Made by a program: the position numbers and the translations under genes
Notes under the pieces: generated by a model
What the model saw: the letters and a program-made list of their open reading frames with translations, nothing else
What the model was told of the DNA's origin: nothing
Databases searched by the model: none
Source of the DNA: an uncultured Paracoccaceae bacterium
GTDB lineage: Bacteria; Pseudomonadota; Alphaproteobacteria; Rhodobacterales; Rhodobacteraceae
Direction of reading: 5' to 3'
Assembly: GCA_947492475.1 (NCBI GenBank)
Contig: CANLNM010000005.1
Span: 163,178 to 227,177 of the forward strand
DNA length: 64,000 nucleotides
Part shown: piece after piece, positions 40,399 to 49,746 of the stretch
Layout: the number at the start of each line of letters is the position of its first letter
How positions within the stretch are numbered: the stretch's first letter is position 1

Positions 40399-41244
40399 AT
40401 GGAATCAGTTTGTTTGTCATACTCGGAAATTTTGCGGGACGGAGCGACCTATCATTTAACGCGCACCCCATTGGAACACAAACGACCGCGGCAATTACAT
40501 GGTCATGATTTCTATGAATTGTTGTGGGTGCAAAATGGCATCATGCGCCATCATACCCGTTCTGGGCACCGTGATTTTCCCGAAGGCACGCTGGTGTTTA
40601 TCCGCCCCAACGACATCCACGGATTGCAGGCCAAAGCGGATGAAACCCTGGTCGTTTCCCTGACGTTGACCCCGCACATCATGACAGACATGGCGCAGCG
40701 ATACCCCGAATTGCAGGATGCGCTGTTTTGGTCCGATGCACCTGAACCGGAAACGAAACATCGCGAAATGCGCCAACTTGCCACGCTGAACCATGCGGCG
40801 CTTAGGTTGGAACGGGTTCAACCTACCCAATTGGAATTAGAGGCTTTTCTATTGCCGCTGCTGGTGGAATTGCTGACCGGTACAGATCATCCATCGCAAA
40901 TGCCTGATTGGCTGAACCAAGCCTGTCTGGCCGCCCAACATCCAGATGTGTTTCGCAATGGTGCCGCCGGATTGGTGCGATTAACCGGGCGGGCCCACCC
41001 CCATGTCAGCCGCACGATGCGCCGGTTTCTACAACAAAGCCCATCGGAATACATAAACACCTGCCGCATGGAATATGCGGCGAAAAAACTGTCCGGCACA
41101 TCCGATACATTGGCGGAAATTGCAACGGAATGTGGGCTGCCCAATATGTCTCATTTTCATAAACTGTTCCGCGCCCATTTTGGCCAAACGCCCCAACGGT
41201 ATCGGCGCGCCCATCAGAAAGATGTGGTTCAGCCCGCGACGTAA
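40399..41244 (+). CDS. AraC-family transcriptional regulator with cupin sensor
   Basis: A 281-residue regulator. The N-terminal cupin has HGHDFYELLWVQNGIMRHHTRSG and FPEGTLVFIRPNDIH at about 33-75. Two helix-turn-helices follow near 190-275, with the conserved TLAEIATECGLPNMSHFHKLFRAHFGQTPQRYRR. It stands immediately before deoC in the same direction (about 76 bp). A role in regulating the deoC-ALDH genes or a carbohydrate locus is possible but not shown. Confidence 0.88.
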   Translation: MESVCLSYSEILRDGATYHLTRTPLEHKRPRQLHGHDFYELLWVQNGIMRHHTRSGHRDFPEGTLVFIRPNDIHGLQAKADETLVVSLTLTPHIMTDMAQRYPELQDALFWSDAPEPETKHREMRQLATLNHAALRLERVQPTQLELEAFLLPLLVELLTGTDHPSQMPDWLNQACLAAQHPDVFRNGAAGLVRLTGRAHPHVSRTMRRFLQQSPSEYINTCRMEYAAKKLSGTSDTLAEIATECGLPNMSHFHKLFRAHFGQTPQRYRRAHQKDVVQPAT

Positions 41245-41320
41245 TATTTGACCATCCGGTCAATCCTTGCCAAAGAAGACACGACATGCGACGCTTTCAC
41301 GCAAGCCTCCGGAGGTTCTC

Positions 41321-42322
41321 TTGCAGAATGAAACACAGACATCCGTGAACGCGGCAACAGCACAATTGCCATCCGTTCACGAAGCCCGCAACGAAGGAAT
41401 GCCGTTGGATTTGGACTGGGTTGCCTCAGTTCAGGCCAATACATCCGCGATTGAACGCCGCGCCAAAACCCTACCGGGTCGGCGTAGCGTTAAAAAAGAT
41501 TACCAAGCCGCATGGCTGTGCAAAGCCGTGTCTTGCATCGATCTGACCACATTGTCAGGTGATGACACGGTGGGACGTGTGCGGCGGCTCTGTGCCAAGG
41601 CGCGTCAGCCGGTTGCGGCCCCGATGTTGGATCAATTGGGCATGACCGGTCTGACCACAGGTGCGGTCTGCGTCTATCACGACATGATCCCCGCCGCGTT
41701 AGAGGCATTGGACGGATCCGGTATTCCCGTCGCCGTTGTGTCCACGGGGTTTCCGGCCGGTCTGTCGCCCTATCACCTGCGCATCCAGGAAATCCGCGAA
41801 AGCGTCAAAGCAGGCGCCAAAGAAATCGACATCGTGATTTCACGCCGCCACGTTTTGACCGGAAACTGGCAGGCGCTATACGATGAAATGAAAGAGATGC
41901 GCGAAGCCTGCGGCGATGCCCATGTCAAAGCGATCCTAGCGACCGGCGAATTGGAAACATTGCGCAACGTGGCCAAGGCATCACTGGTGTGCATGATGGC
42001 TGGTGCTGATTTCATCAAAACCTCCACCGGCAAAGAGAGCGTGAACGCAACTTTGCCCGTCACCCTGACGATGATCCGCGCCATCCGCGACTATCACGCT
42101 CGGACCGGTTTTCGGGTTGGCTATAAACCCGCAGGCGGGATCAGCAAAGCCAAAGATGCGATCGTCTATCTATCGATGATCAAAGAGGAATTGGGCGATC
42201 GCTGGTTGCAACCTGACCTGTTCCGTTTTGGCGCATCCAGCCTGTTGGGTGATATCGAACGCCAGCTGGAACATCACGTCACCGGGGCCTATTCCGCAGC
42301 TTGGCGTCACCCGATTGGATAA
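41321..42322 (+). CDS. deoC: Deoxyribose-phosphate aldolase
   Basis: A 333-residue class I aldolase cleaving 2-deoxyribose-5-P to glyceraldehyde-3-P and acetaldehyde. The Schiff-base lysine is in ADFIKTSTGK and the catalytic lysine in VGYKPAGGI; ASSLLGDIERQL follows. It is the long form (E. coli 259 aa), with an N-terminal extension of about 60 residues. I choose the TTG at 41321 because GGAGG lies 5 nt upstream. The ATG at 41267 has no ribosome site and its codons lack similarity. Confidence 0.93.
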   Translation: MQNETQTSVNAATAQLPSVHEARNEGMPLDLDWVASVQANTSAIERRAKTLPGRRSVKKDYQAAWLCKAVSCIDLTTLSGDDTVGRVRRLCAKARQPVAAPMLDQLGMTGLTTGAVCVYHDMIPAALEALDGSGIPVAVVSTGFPAGLSPYHLRIQEIRESVKAGAKEIDIVISRRHVLTGNWQALYDEMKEMREACGDAHVKAILATGELETLRNVAKASLVCMMAGADFIKTSTGKESVNATLPVTLTMIRAIRDYHARTGFRVGYKPAGGISKAKDAIVYLSMIKEELGDRWLQPDLFRFGASSLLGDIERQLEHHVTGAYSAAWRHPIG

Positions 42323-42403
42323 CCGGCGCAGCGGCGTCGGACTGTTAGAAATATTCCGGTCCGAATTTTGCATAAATTCGGCACCACGATCACCGAGGTC
42401 ATC

Positions 42404-44731
42404 ATGACGATCAAAGAGATTTTCGAGACTATGGAATACGGCCCCGCCCCCGAAAGCGTGACCGAAGCAAAAACCTGGCTATCGGATCGCGGCGGCTTGG
42501 CCGGGCATTACATCGATGGCAAATGGGGCCCGTTGCGCGACGACATGGCGATCCAAAACCCCGCCACCGGCGAACGTCTGGCTGGATTGACCATCGGCAC
42601 CCCCGAAGAGGTCGCAACCGCCGTCAAAGCCGCACGCAAAGCACAGCCCAAATGGGCCGCCCTGTCGGGCCACAAACGCGCCCGCATCCTATATGCGTTG
42701 GCCCGTTTGATGCAGAAAAATGCACGCCTATTGGCCGTGATGGAAAGTTTGGACAACGGCAAACCGATCCGCGAAAGCCGCGACATCGACATCCCCCAAG
42801 CCATCCGCCATTTTTATTACCACGCGGGCATGGCCCAACTGATGGATGAAGAACTGCCCGACCAAGAAGCCTTGGGCGTGTGCGGTCAGATCATCCCGTG
42901 GAATTTCCCGTTGCTGATGCTGTCATGGAAAATCGCGCCTGCCTTGGCCATGGGCAACACGGTGGTGTTGAAACCGGCTGAATTTACGTCGCTTTCGGCG
43001 ATGGTGTTTGCCGAATTGTGCAGCCAAGCCGGGGTGCCAAACGGAGTCGTCAACATCATCACAGGCGACGGGTCTACGGGTGCGGCCCTGGTCGATGCGG
43101 ATGTCGACAAAATCGCCTTTACCGGGTCAACATCCGTAGGGCGTCGCATCCGCGAAGCCACGGCAGGCACGGGCAAAAAACTGACATTGGAACTGGGCGG
43201 GAAATCCCCCTATATCGTGTTTTCGGACGCCGATATCGACAGCGCCGTCGAAGGTCTGGTCGATGCGATTTGGTTCAATCAAGGTCAGGTCTGCTGTGCC
43301 GGATCACGTCTGTTGGTCCAAGAAGGCATCGCCGATACGTTTTACGCCAAGTTGCGCGCCCGCATGGACACGCTGCGCTTGGGTGATCCGATGGATAAAT
43401 GCATCGACATTGGCGCCATCGTTGATCCCAGCCAATTGGCGCAGATCACCCGTTTGGTGGACACAAATACCGAAGGGCAGACATTTCACGCCCCTTGCGA
43501 AATCCCAGAAAACGGCTGTTTCTATCCGCCAACTTTGATCACGGGCCTGTCCACAGCATCGACCCTGATGCAAGAAGAAATCTTTGGCCCGGTTTTGGTC
43601 GCAACCACGTTCCGCACCCCCACCGAAGCAGTCGAGATCGCCAATAACACCCGCTATGGCTTGGCCGCGTCGGTCTGGTCCGAAAACATCAATCTGGCGC
43701 TGGATATTGCGCCCAAACTGGCCGCCGGTGTGGTCTGGGTGAACGGCACCAACATGTTTGACGCCTCTGCCGGATTTGGCGGCGTGCGCGAAAGCGGCTT
43801 TGGCCGCGAAGGCGGCTGGGAAGGTCTAAGCGCCTATACCCGCCCAAAATCCAAGGCCAAGGCCCTATCCCAAATCGTGCCCTTTACCGGTGACGGTGCC
43901 CCTGCCGATCCGTTGGACCGCACGGCCAAACTCTATGTGGGCGGCAAACAAGCCCGCCCCGATAGCGGCTATTCCACACCGATCTACGGCCCCAAAGGCG
44001 GGTTGCTGGGCCATGTGGGCAGTGCAAACCGCAAGGATATCCGCAACGCCGTAGAAGCCGCCGCAGGTGCCAAAAACTGGTCGAAAACCACCGGGCATTT
44101 GCGGGCACAAATCCTGTATTACATCGCGGAAAACCTATCCGCACGGGCGGAGGAATTTGCCAGCCGGATCAATGCGATGACAGGCAAACGCACTGGCGCC
44201 ACCGAAGTGGACGACGCCATTGACACGCTGTTCACAGCCGCGTCTTGGGCGGACAAATATGATGGTCAGGTCCATTCCGTGCCGATCCGGGGCGTCGCAC
44301 TTGCGATGAAGGAACCCGTGGGCACAATCGCCGCGCTGTGTGCGGATGACAAACCATTGCTGGGACTGGTTCAGGCCATGGCCCCTGCCATCGCCATGGG
44401 CAACCGGGTGGTGTTGGTCACGTCAGAACCTTTCCCGCTGGCCGCCACGGATTTCTATCAAATCCTCGACACATCAGACGTGCCTGCGGGCGTGGTTAAC
44501 ATCCTGACCGGATCGCATCGCGACCTGGCGCCCACCCTTGCTGATCATTTGAATATCGACGCGATCTGGAGCTTTTCCAGCAGCGATGTCAGTGCGGACA
44601 TCGAACGCCGCGCCGCAGGCAATCTGAAGCGCAGCTGGGTTAATAACGGCAAAGAGACCACCCCAAGCACCGGCGAATATCTGGCCGCGGCGACCGAGGT
44701 GAAAAACATCTGGATTCCCTACGGCGAATAA
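42404..44731 (+). CDS. Aldehyde dehydrogenase with degenerate second ALDH domain
   Basis: A 775-residue protein. The first 490 residues form a complete ALDH: IIPWNFPLLMLSWKIAPAL, FTGSTSVGRRI, LELGGKSPYIVF (base Glu) and FNQGQVCCAGSRLLV (Cys), then EEIFGPVLVATTF. From about 505 to 775 a second ALDH-like N-terminal region (KLYVGGKQARPDSG, AMKEPVGTIAALC, VVNILTG) lacks the ELGGK and cysteine motifs and stops early. It follows deoC by 80 bp and would oxidise the acetaldehyde it makes. GAGG precedes the start. Confidence 0.92.
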   Translation: MTIKEIFETMEYGPAPESVTEAKTWLSDRGGLAGHYIDGKWGPLRDDMAIQNPATGERLAGLTIGTPEEVATAVKAARKAQPKWAALSGHKRARILYALARLMQKNARLLAVMESLDNGKPIRESRDIDIPQAIRHFYYHAGMAQLMDEELPDQEALGVCGQIIPWNFPLLMLSWKIAPALAMGNTVVLKPAEFTSLSAMVFAELCSQAGVPNGVVNIITGDGSTGAALVDADVDKIAFTGSTSVGRRIREATAGTGKKLTLELGGKSPYIVFSDADIDSAVEGLVDAIWFNQGQVCCAGSRLLVQEGIADTFYAKLRARMDTLRLGDPMDKCIDIGAIVDPSQLAQITRLVDTNTEGQTFHAPCEIPENGCFYPPTLITGLSTASTLMQEEIFGPVLVATTFRTPTEAVEIANNTRYGLAASVWSENINLALDIAPKLAAGVVWVNGTNMFDASAGFGGVRESGFGREGGWEGLSAYTRPKSKAKALSQIVPFTGDGAPADPLDRTAKLYVGGKQARPDSGYSTPIYGPKGGLLGHVGSANRKDIRNAVEAAAGAKNWSKTTGHLRAQILYYIAENLSARAEEFASRINAMTGKRTGATEVDDAIDTLFTAASWADKYDGQVHSVPIRGVALAMKEPVGTIAALCADDKPLLGLVQAMAPAIAMGNRVVLVTSEPFPLAATDFYQILDTSDVPAGVVNILTGSHRDLAPTLADHLNIDAIWSFSSSDVSADIERRAAGNLKRSWVNNGKETTPSTGEYLAAATEVKNIWIPYGE

Positions 44732-44751
44732 ATTCCGCCACATGCGCATAC

Positions 44752-44780
44752 AAAAAGGGCCCTCACTCAGGGCCCTTTTT
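44752..44780. terminator. Bidirectional terminator between the ALDH gene and the unknown operon
   Basis: AAAAAGGGCCC and GGGCCCTTTTT flank a 7-nt loop. T-runs on both strands serve the convergent genes ending at 44731 and 44799. Confidence 0.93.
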
Positions 44781-44798
44781 CGTTGTCTATCTCATGCG

Positions 44799-45476
44799 CT
44801 ATTTCTTGCTGCGCCACGTATCCAGCCAGCGTTTGATCCGGCCGCGACGTTCGGCCAGATCAGCGCCAACTTCGTCCATTCGATCCCCGGCTTTGTCAGT
44901 CATCGGGTCCAATGTGCGTTCGCGGAACTGATACCATGCTGCCCGCAAAAACAGCAAAGCCGCAAACAAAGCGATAAAGAACAAGATGTTAAACCACGGC
45001 ATCGGACGGTGATCTGGACCATCCACGGGGGTCACGGAAATCGCGTTTGGATAGATTGACAGGAACCGAACACGCCACCCGTAATGGGTAATTTGCACCC
45101 ATTGATAGGGTTCCGTTGTCGAAATTTGCGCTGCGGATTCCGCTTGCAAGTCAGAGCTGTCAAACTTGAAATAGGGGGGCCAGATCCAACCGGTATCTTC
45201 GTTACGATACACCATCGTCCCATAGCCGCCGCGGATCAGCCCAAACAGATATGTTTTGCGACGCTCCGTGTTGATCAGACGCAAATCACGGGTCGCCAAT
45301 TCAGACGCGCCGCTATCCGCCTGCGCATAAAACAACCGGTTAAAACTGGTGAAATCAGTGCGGATCACTTCGGTTGAGGTCACGCGCACCACGTCCTTTT
45401 GTGGCAGGGCGTAATATAGGAACATGCCTATCACCAATACCAAGGTAATGCGAAAAGCTCTTCTGATGTTACGCAT
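44799..45476 (-). CDS. DUF1523-family membrane protein, ninth gene of the unknown operon
   Basis: A 225-residue protein. TM1 is at about 8-27 (ITLVLVIGMFLYYALPQ). A 125-residue extracytoplasmic domain (DVVRVTSTEVIRTDFTSFNRLFYA, YGTMVYRNEDTGWIWPPYF) precedes TM2 at about 160-182, and a basic cytoplasmic tail follows. The STEV-type opening matches what I recall of DUF1523 in Rhodobacterales. No catalytic motif is seen. It is 13 nt after the 90-aa membrane gene and is the last gene before the terminator at 44752. Confidence 0.72.
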   Translation of the reverse strand: MRNIRRAFRITLVLVIGMFLYYALPQKDVVRVTSTEVIRTDFTSFNRLFYAQADSGASELATRDLRLINTERRKTYLFGLIRGGYGTMVYRNEDTGWIWPPYFKFDSSDLQAESAAQISTTEPYQWVQITHYGWRVRFLSIYPNAISVTPVDGPDHRPMPWFNILFFIALFAALLFLRAAWYQFRERTLDPMTDKAGDRMDEVGADLAERRGRIKRWLDTWRSKK

Positions 45477-45489
45477 TGAGCGTTTCCTT

Positions 45490-45762
45490 TCAGTAATTGG
45501 TAAACCAGATGATCAACCCAACGGCGATGACGGGTATCACGTAGACCAACAGGATCAACCGTTTGCGCAGGCCATTTTCGTATTGATCCATGCCTTGCGC
45601 TATATAGGTGTCGCGCGCCGCCATATCCAGATCATCTGGATGTTCCTCATCCCAGCGGTTTTCCAGCTTTTCGCGGCGCACAGATCGGGAATAGGCGGAA
45701 ATAGCGAAATAACAGATCGTCAGGACAATTGCCCCAACCAGAACCAATCGAACCAATGCCAT
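45490..45762 (-). CDS. Small two-TM membrane protein, eighth gene of the unknown operon
   Basis: A 90-residue protein. TM1 is at about 3-23 (LVRLVLVGAIVLTICYFAI) and TM2 at about 68-87. An acidic cytoplasmic loop RREKLENRWDEEHPDDLDMAARDTYIAQGM lies between. The ATG at 45762 has AAGGAGG upstream and overlaps the stop of the preceding gene by one base. No known family. Confidence 0.75.
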   Translation of the reverse strand: MALVRLVLVGAIVLTICYFAISAYSRSVRREKLENRWDEEHPDDLDMAARDTYIAQGMDQYENGLRKRLILLVYVIPVIAVGLIIWFTNY

Positions 45763-47126
45763 TATTTCCTCCTTTTGACTGCGCCCCAAGGACCAACCAG
45801 ATCAATAATATCAGGTTTTCGGGCTTGGGTCTTTTTCACGACCTGAGGTTCCTCCATCGGGGCGTCATGGCCAAACAGCGCTTCGCGGGTTCCTGCCTTG
45901 TCGACTTGGTATTCGCGGTCTAGAAAATCGACCACATAGGCGCGTTTTTCATCCGGCCATTTGGAATAAGACCGATAAAACGCTTCTTTGTGGCAGATAA
46001 ACAATTGCCGGATATCCAGCGGTGCAAGTTCGGCTAGCAACATATTGACCAAATCCGCATCCGGCACGTCCGCAGCCCGCAACGAATAGAAGTAAGCCGG
46101 GTGGGCGCTGTCGATATGGGGCCACGGCCCATCCTCTTCGGCCCAACGCGCCAATGCCGCAAGACCCTGGTATTCCTGCGGCAATAGATCCGCATGCCGC
46201 CGTCCGATATTGCGCAGATCGCGACGGGTGGCACCGGTCAGGTCTTCGCCCAAAATAGCGGCCATTTCTGCAACGATGAATTCCATCTTTTGGTGCAGGA
46301 TCGCAGCCCCATCAATGCCGCGCGCCTTGACGATCGGTTCGACCAAGTTGTTGATTTTCAGGAACTTAGCAATCTGAGCCCGGTCCGATAGATCAAAGAC
46401 ATGATCCATGGGCACAGCCCCCAGCGTGGATTTATCAGCCGATGTAATCACGGCGGGGTGATCCACATCACGAAACAGATAAAGCCCGCCGAAATGAGCC
46501 GACCAAAAATTGCTCTGCGCGAAATTCATCGATGTCAACGCCACCGGATTGCGGGTGACGTCGCCTGTGCGCTTGGCCAGTGAAATCATCTTGGCGATTA
46601 AAACATCATCATACCACGCGCCGTCCTCGGCCTTAAATCGGGTGATCATTTTACCCAATTCCGACGCGGTGGCGACCGCGCCATTGGTTGTGTCTGCCTC
46701 GACCCGAATGCGGCGGATATCGAACAGATTGGCCGGTTTTTCAGCGGTGAAAATGGAATTGACCAATTCCCCCGCCACGGCGTCACGGGCCGTCAAAGCA
46801 AAGAGCTGCGCTTCGTTTTCGACGATGAATTGGCGCAGAATACTGCGGTTGGTTGAAAATTTGGCATTCAACAACGGGGCGGTTTTTTGATCTGTGGTCA
46901 GCAGGATAAACTGGCGGTTCACCCCCGCATGGTTCAGGTACAATTCATCCCCAAGTTCCGCCCCAATTTCAGGCGAGTATCCCGAAATATCGACGTGGAA
47001 ATCGCTCAGGCCTGTTACCTTGCCTGTCAGATGTTTCAGCGCACGGTTATAGCGTTCGACCAATACCGGCGAATTCACATGGATCAGGTTGCCAAACATC
47101 AACCCGCGCTCGATCAAACGTTTCAT
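45762..47126 (-). CDS. Conserved hypothetical protein (DUF6638-like), seventh gene of the unknown operon
   Basis: A 454-residue soluble protein beginning MKRLIERGLMFGNLIHVNSP. No transmembrane segment, P-loop or other recognisable motif is seen. Segments such as GYSPEIGAELGDELYLNHAGVNRQFILLT and HFGGLYLFRDVDHPAVIT look globular. I recall the DUF6638 label for this N-terminus in Rhodobacterales, with modest certainty. The start at 47126 follows AAGGAGCAG and overlaps the upstream gene by 4 nt. Confidence 0.75.
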   Translation of the reverse strand: MKRLIERGLMFGNLIHVNSPVLVERYNRALKHLTGKVTGLSDFHVDISGYSPEIGAELGDELYLNHAGVNRQFILLTTDQKTAPLLNAKFSTNRSILRQFIVENEAQLFALTARDAVAGELVNSIFTAEKPANLFDIRRIRVEADTTNGAVATASELGKMITRFKAEDGAWYDDVLIAKMISLAKRTGDVTRNPVALTSMNFAQSNFWSAHFGGLYLFRDVDHPAVITSADKSTLGAVPMDHVFDLSDRAQIAKFLKINNLVEPIVKARGIDGAAILHQKMEFIVAEMAAILGEDLTGATRRDLRNIGRRHADLLPQEYQGLAALARWAEEDGPWPHIDSAHPAYFYSLRAADVPDADLVNMLLAELAPLDIRQLFICHKEAFYRSYSKWPDEKRAYVVDFLDREYQVDKAGTREALFGHDAPMEEPQVVKKTQARKPDIIDLVGPWGAVKRRK

Positions 47127-47449
47127 TGGGCTCTGCTCCTTAGGGCGCGAATTAAGAATGTGATGATCGTGATGGGCAGCCAAAACAACGCGGATGTGGC
47201 AAAAATCGCCCCCAGATCAGGAACAGACATGGCCAGATCAGCCGCATCCGCAAAAACGCCCAACACCGCGATCTGCATCACCGTGATCCATCCAAATGCG
47301 ATCAACACCGTGAATCCCATAGACTTTAGCGCATCGGCGCGATTGGTCATTTCAACACGCCCCCGGCGGTAACCGATGAAAATGCCAATCAGGATTGGAA
47401 AAATCAGGATCGCTCCGGGGATGAAAAAAGTGGTTAACGCAAACTCCAT
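47123..47449 (-). CDS. Small membrane protein, sixth gene of the unknown operon
   Basis: A 108-residue protein with about three hydrophobic segments (EFALTTFFIPGAILIFPILIGIFIGY, SMGFTVLIAFGWITVMQIAVLG and ATSALFWLPITIITFLI). A RRGRVEMTNRADALK cytoplasmic loop lies between the first two. The ATG at 47449 follows AAGGAGG; stop/start overlaps of 1 nt and 4 nt join it to its neighbours. Function unknown. Confidence 0.75.
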   Translation of the reverse strand: MEFALTTFFIPGAILIFPILIGIFIGYRRGRVEMTNRADALKSMGFTVLIAFGWITVMQIAVLGVFADAADLAMSVPDLGAIFATSALFWLPITIITFLIRALRSRAQ

Positions 47450-47790
47450 CACCAGACCTCCTTGGTCCAATTTTTAGGCAGGCCCGCCACCGACAGGATC
47501 ATCACAGGCGCCCAAAGCAACGCCGAGATAAGGGCCAAACGCATGAAATGGTATAACCCAACGGCTAAGCCCGGTTCAAATATCGTGGCAAATGGGATGC
47601 CCTGCGCACGATAAAGCATTAGGAAAAAACCTATTCCTAACAGGAACATAATGACCGTCGCGCAAAAGGCCAGCATCAGCAACGGGCGCAGACCTTCGGG
47701 GAAAAATCGCGTCAACAATCGCGGCACCAACCAGCCCAAAAAGGCCAGCGTGAGTGCCGGAAAAATCAAATTGTCGGCGAAAAAGCTCAC
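47449..47790 (-). CDS. Small membrane protein, fifth gene of the unknown operon
   Basis: A 113-residue protein with three hydrophobic segments: LIFPALTLAFLGWLVPRLL, LLMLAFCATVIMFLLGIGFFLML and FMRLALISALLWAPVMILSV. Similar size and topology to the next gene suggest a paired membrane component. The start overlaps the AAA+ gene by 4 nt. No family recognised. Confidence 0.75.
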   Translation of the reverse strand: MSFFADNLIFPALTLAFLGWLVPRLLTRFFPEGLRPLLMLAFCATVIMFLLGIGFFLMLYRAQGIPFATIFEPGLAVGLYHFMRLALISALLWAPVMILSVAGLPKNWTKEVW

Positions 47791-49721
47791 TTATTGCGCT
47801 CCAGGTAACGGCGTTTTGCAACCTCTTGGCGGCCAAAGTCGCGCACCATATTTTCAATCGCAACTTCGTCAGATTTGTCCGCATAACGGAATTCGCTATC
47901 CGCATATCGGTTGATTTCTTGCAGCACCATATCAGTGGTAATCGGCACGCGCAGATCGGAAATCATCGCCAGCTTGGTGTTGTAATCCTTGAACAAAAAC
48001 AGTTCGGGATTTTCCATCCATTCATCGGGCAATTCAAAATCCATCGCCCGCACCTTAACCGCGTCGGTGATGTTTTTGATCGCACGACCGGTGAACCGTT
48101 CATCCGCTTCTTGGATGCCTTTCAGATAGGTGCCCATTTTGGCGATTGTGTCCAAATCCCCGATTTGATCCTGCACCCGGTCAAACACTTTCATCAGCCC
48201 CTCTTCGTGGGGTTTTGCATGCGCCTCAAAGCTGCGCGCGACGGCGGTTTTGATTTCTTGGGCTGCAAATGGCGTATGATCGCCCAGCGGAATGTCGTGG
48301 TTTTTGCCCATCAACAGGTTCAGAATATCGATGTAATCGTCACGTGTTTGCGGCCCATCGACCAAAAACCGCGCCCCGGCCCGTTGGCGCAGCGCATCGT
48401 CGACATTTTCAGGATAATTCGAAAACATCCCAAACGTGCAATTGCCGCGCACCACCGTGTTGGCCCCGGCAAAACTTTCCATCAGGACAGCTGTGATTTC
48501 CAATTGCCCGGCGCTGGATTGGCGATCCCCCCGTTTCCCGGCCAGTTGGTCGATGTCGTCAATTGTGCCAAAGCCAATCGCATTGGGATCGATGATATTG
48601 TTAATAAATGCCTTGGCGTTTTGGCCGGATTTCCCCTGATAGCTGTCAATATTATCGGTGCTCAGGTTCTGATAGCGAAACGCATATCCCGCCACGCCGC
48701 AATAATCATTGATCAGCCCGGCCATCATCTGAATGAGGGTGGTTTTCCCGGTGCCCGGTTTGCCATCCCCCATAAACGTAAAGATGAAACCGCCCAGTTC
48801 CGCAAACGGGTTCAGCTTGCGATCAAAGTCATAGGCCATCAGCATTTTCGACAAACGCAGGGCCTGATATTTGGCGATATGGTTGCCGACGACCTCATTG
48901 GGTTTCTTAAAGGTCATCGTCAGGCTGCTGGATTTTGCCGCACGTGCGGGCGTAAACCCTTGGATTACAAATCCTTTATCCTCGACCCGCCAGCTTGCAT
49001 TTGTAAACGGCTCTAACCGGCCGGTTGTGCTGGCGCGCGCGGCGACTTTGTCCATGACCTGTTCCGCAAAGGCCAGCAACGTCGCCAAAGTGCGGGTTTC
49101 GGTATTTCCGTGGGCCTCAATATCTTGGTCCATTTCCCAGAGAATACCATGCAGGGCCAGCTGCGCATTTTCGGTCAGGATTTCTTCGACATCGCCGACT
49201 TCGATTGTGTCCTCGGGGGTGTGATCGGCCAGATGAAACGCCAGCGAGGACGCAAATGTATAGAGCACCGCCAACGCCTCGGCAGTTAAGAGTTCGGTGA
49301 ACTCAGATTTCTTGCCAGCGGGCATGGCGCCTTGCAAATTGTTGCGTTTCAGGTCGCTCAATCCGGTGCGTTCGCTGTATTGTTCGCCCAGCGCCAGTGC
49401 GATGGCCAGTGACCGGCGCAACGCATTTTGCATCGCTGCCTGAAGCGGTGAAATCAGCCCGTCGCCTTCGTCGGCTTCTTCGATGCGGGTCAATATTTGC
49501 ACGCCTTCGGACCGCGCGGTGCGCCGTGTCACCAGCCCCGGTGTGGTTGATCGAAACGCGCGCCGGGTCCCGATGCCCGATGACCGTTCCGGCGCAGCGG
49601 CTTCGTTGCTTTTGGCAATTCGGGGCGCATGGTCAAACCCGGACAACATAGATAGGGCCGCATCGTAATGTTTGCGGATGTCATCCTCGCGAAGTTCCAT
49701 TTGATCAGCAGATTGGGTCAT
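47787..49721 (-). CDS. AAA+ ATPase, fourth gene of the unknown operon
   Basis: A 644-residue protein. The N-terminal 250 residues are helical with no known motif. The AAA+ core has Walker A GDGKPGTGKTT at about 318-328, a Walker B-like strand GFGTIDDIDQL at about 384-394 (DD instead of DE) and a sensor-1/arginine-finger segment SNYPENVDDALRQRAGARF at about 434-452. The helical lid and a long C-terminal region follow. No membrane segment is present. Its position among membrane proteins suggests a remodeller or assembly factor. Confidence 0.88.
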   Translation of the reverse strand: MTQSADQMELREDDIRKHYDAALSMLSGFDHAPRIAKSNEAAAPERSSGIGTRRAFRSTTPGLVTRRTARSEGVQILTRIEEADEGDGLISPLQAAMQNALRRSLAIALALGEQYSERTGLSDLKRNNLQGAMPAGKKSEFTELLTAEALAVLYTFASSLAFHLADHTPEDTIEVGDVEEILTENAQLALHGILWEMDQDIEAHGNTETRTLATLLAFAEQVMDKVAARASTTGRLEPFTNASWRVEDKGFVIQGFTPARAAKSSSLTMTFKKPNEVVGNHIAKYQALRLSKMLMAYDFDRKLNPFAELGGFIFTFMGDGKPGTGKTTLIQMMAGLINDYCGVAGYAFRYQNLSTDNIDSYQGKSGQNAKAFINNIIDPNAIGFGTIDDIDQLAGKRGDRQSSAGQLEITAVLMESFAGANTVVRGNCTFGMFSNYPENVDDALRQRAGARFLVDGPQTRDDYIDILNLLMGKNHDIPLGDHTPFAAQEIKTAVARSFEAHAKPHEEGLMKVFDRVQDQIGDLDTIAKMGTYLKGIQEADERFTGRAIKNITDAVKVRAMDFELPDEWMENPELFLFKDYNTKLAMISDLRVPITTDMVLQEINRYADSEFRYADKSDEVAIENMVRDFGRQEVAKRRYLERNK

Positions 49722-49746
49722 GAAATTCTCTCTGGTTCTTAATCAC

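Noticed and set aside
47754..49016. Long open frame antisense to the AAA+ gene
   Set aside because: No ribosome site, no similarity and a composition that is the complement of the sense protein.
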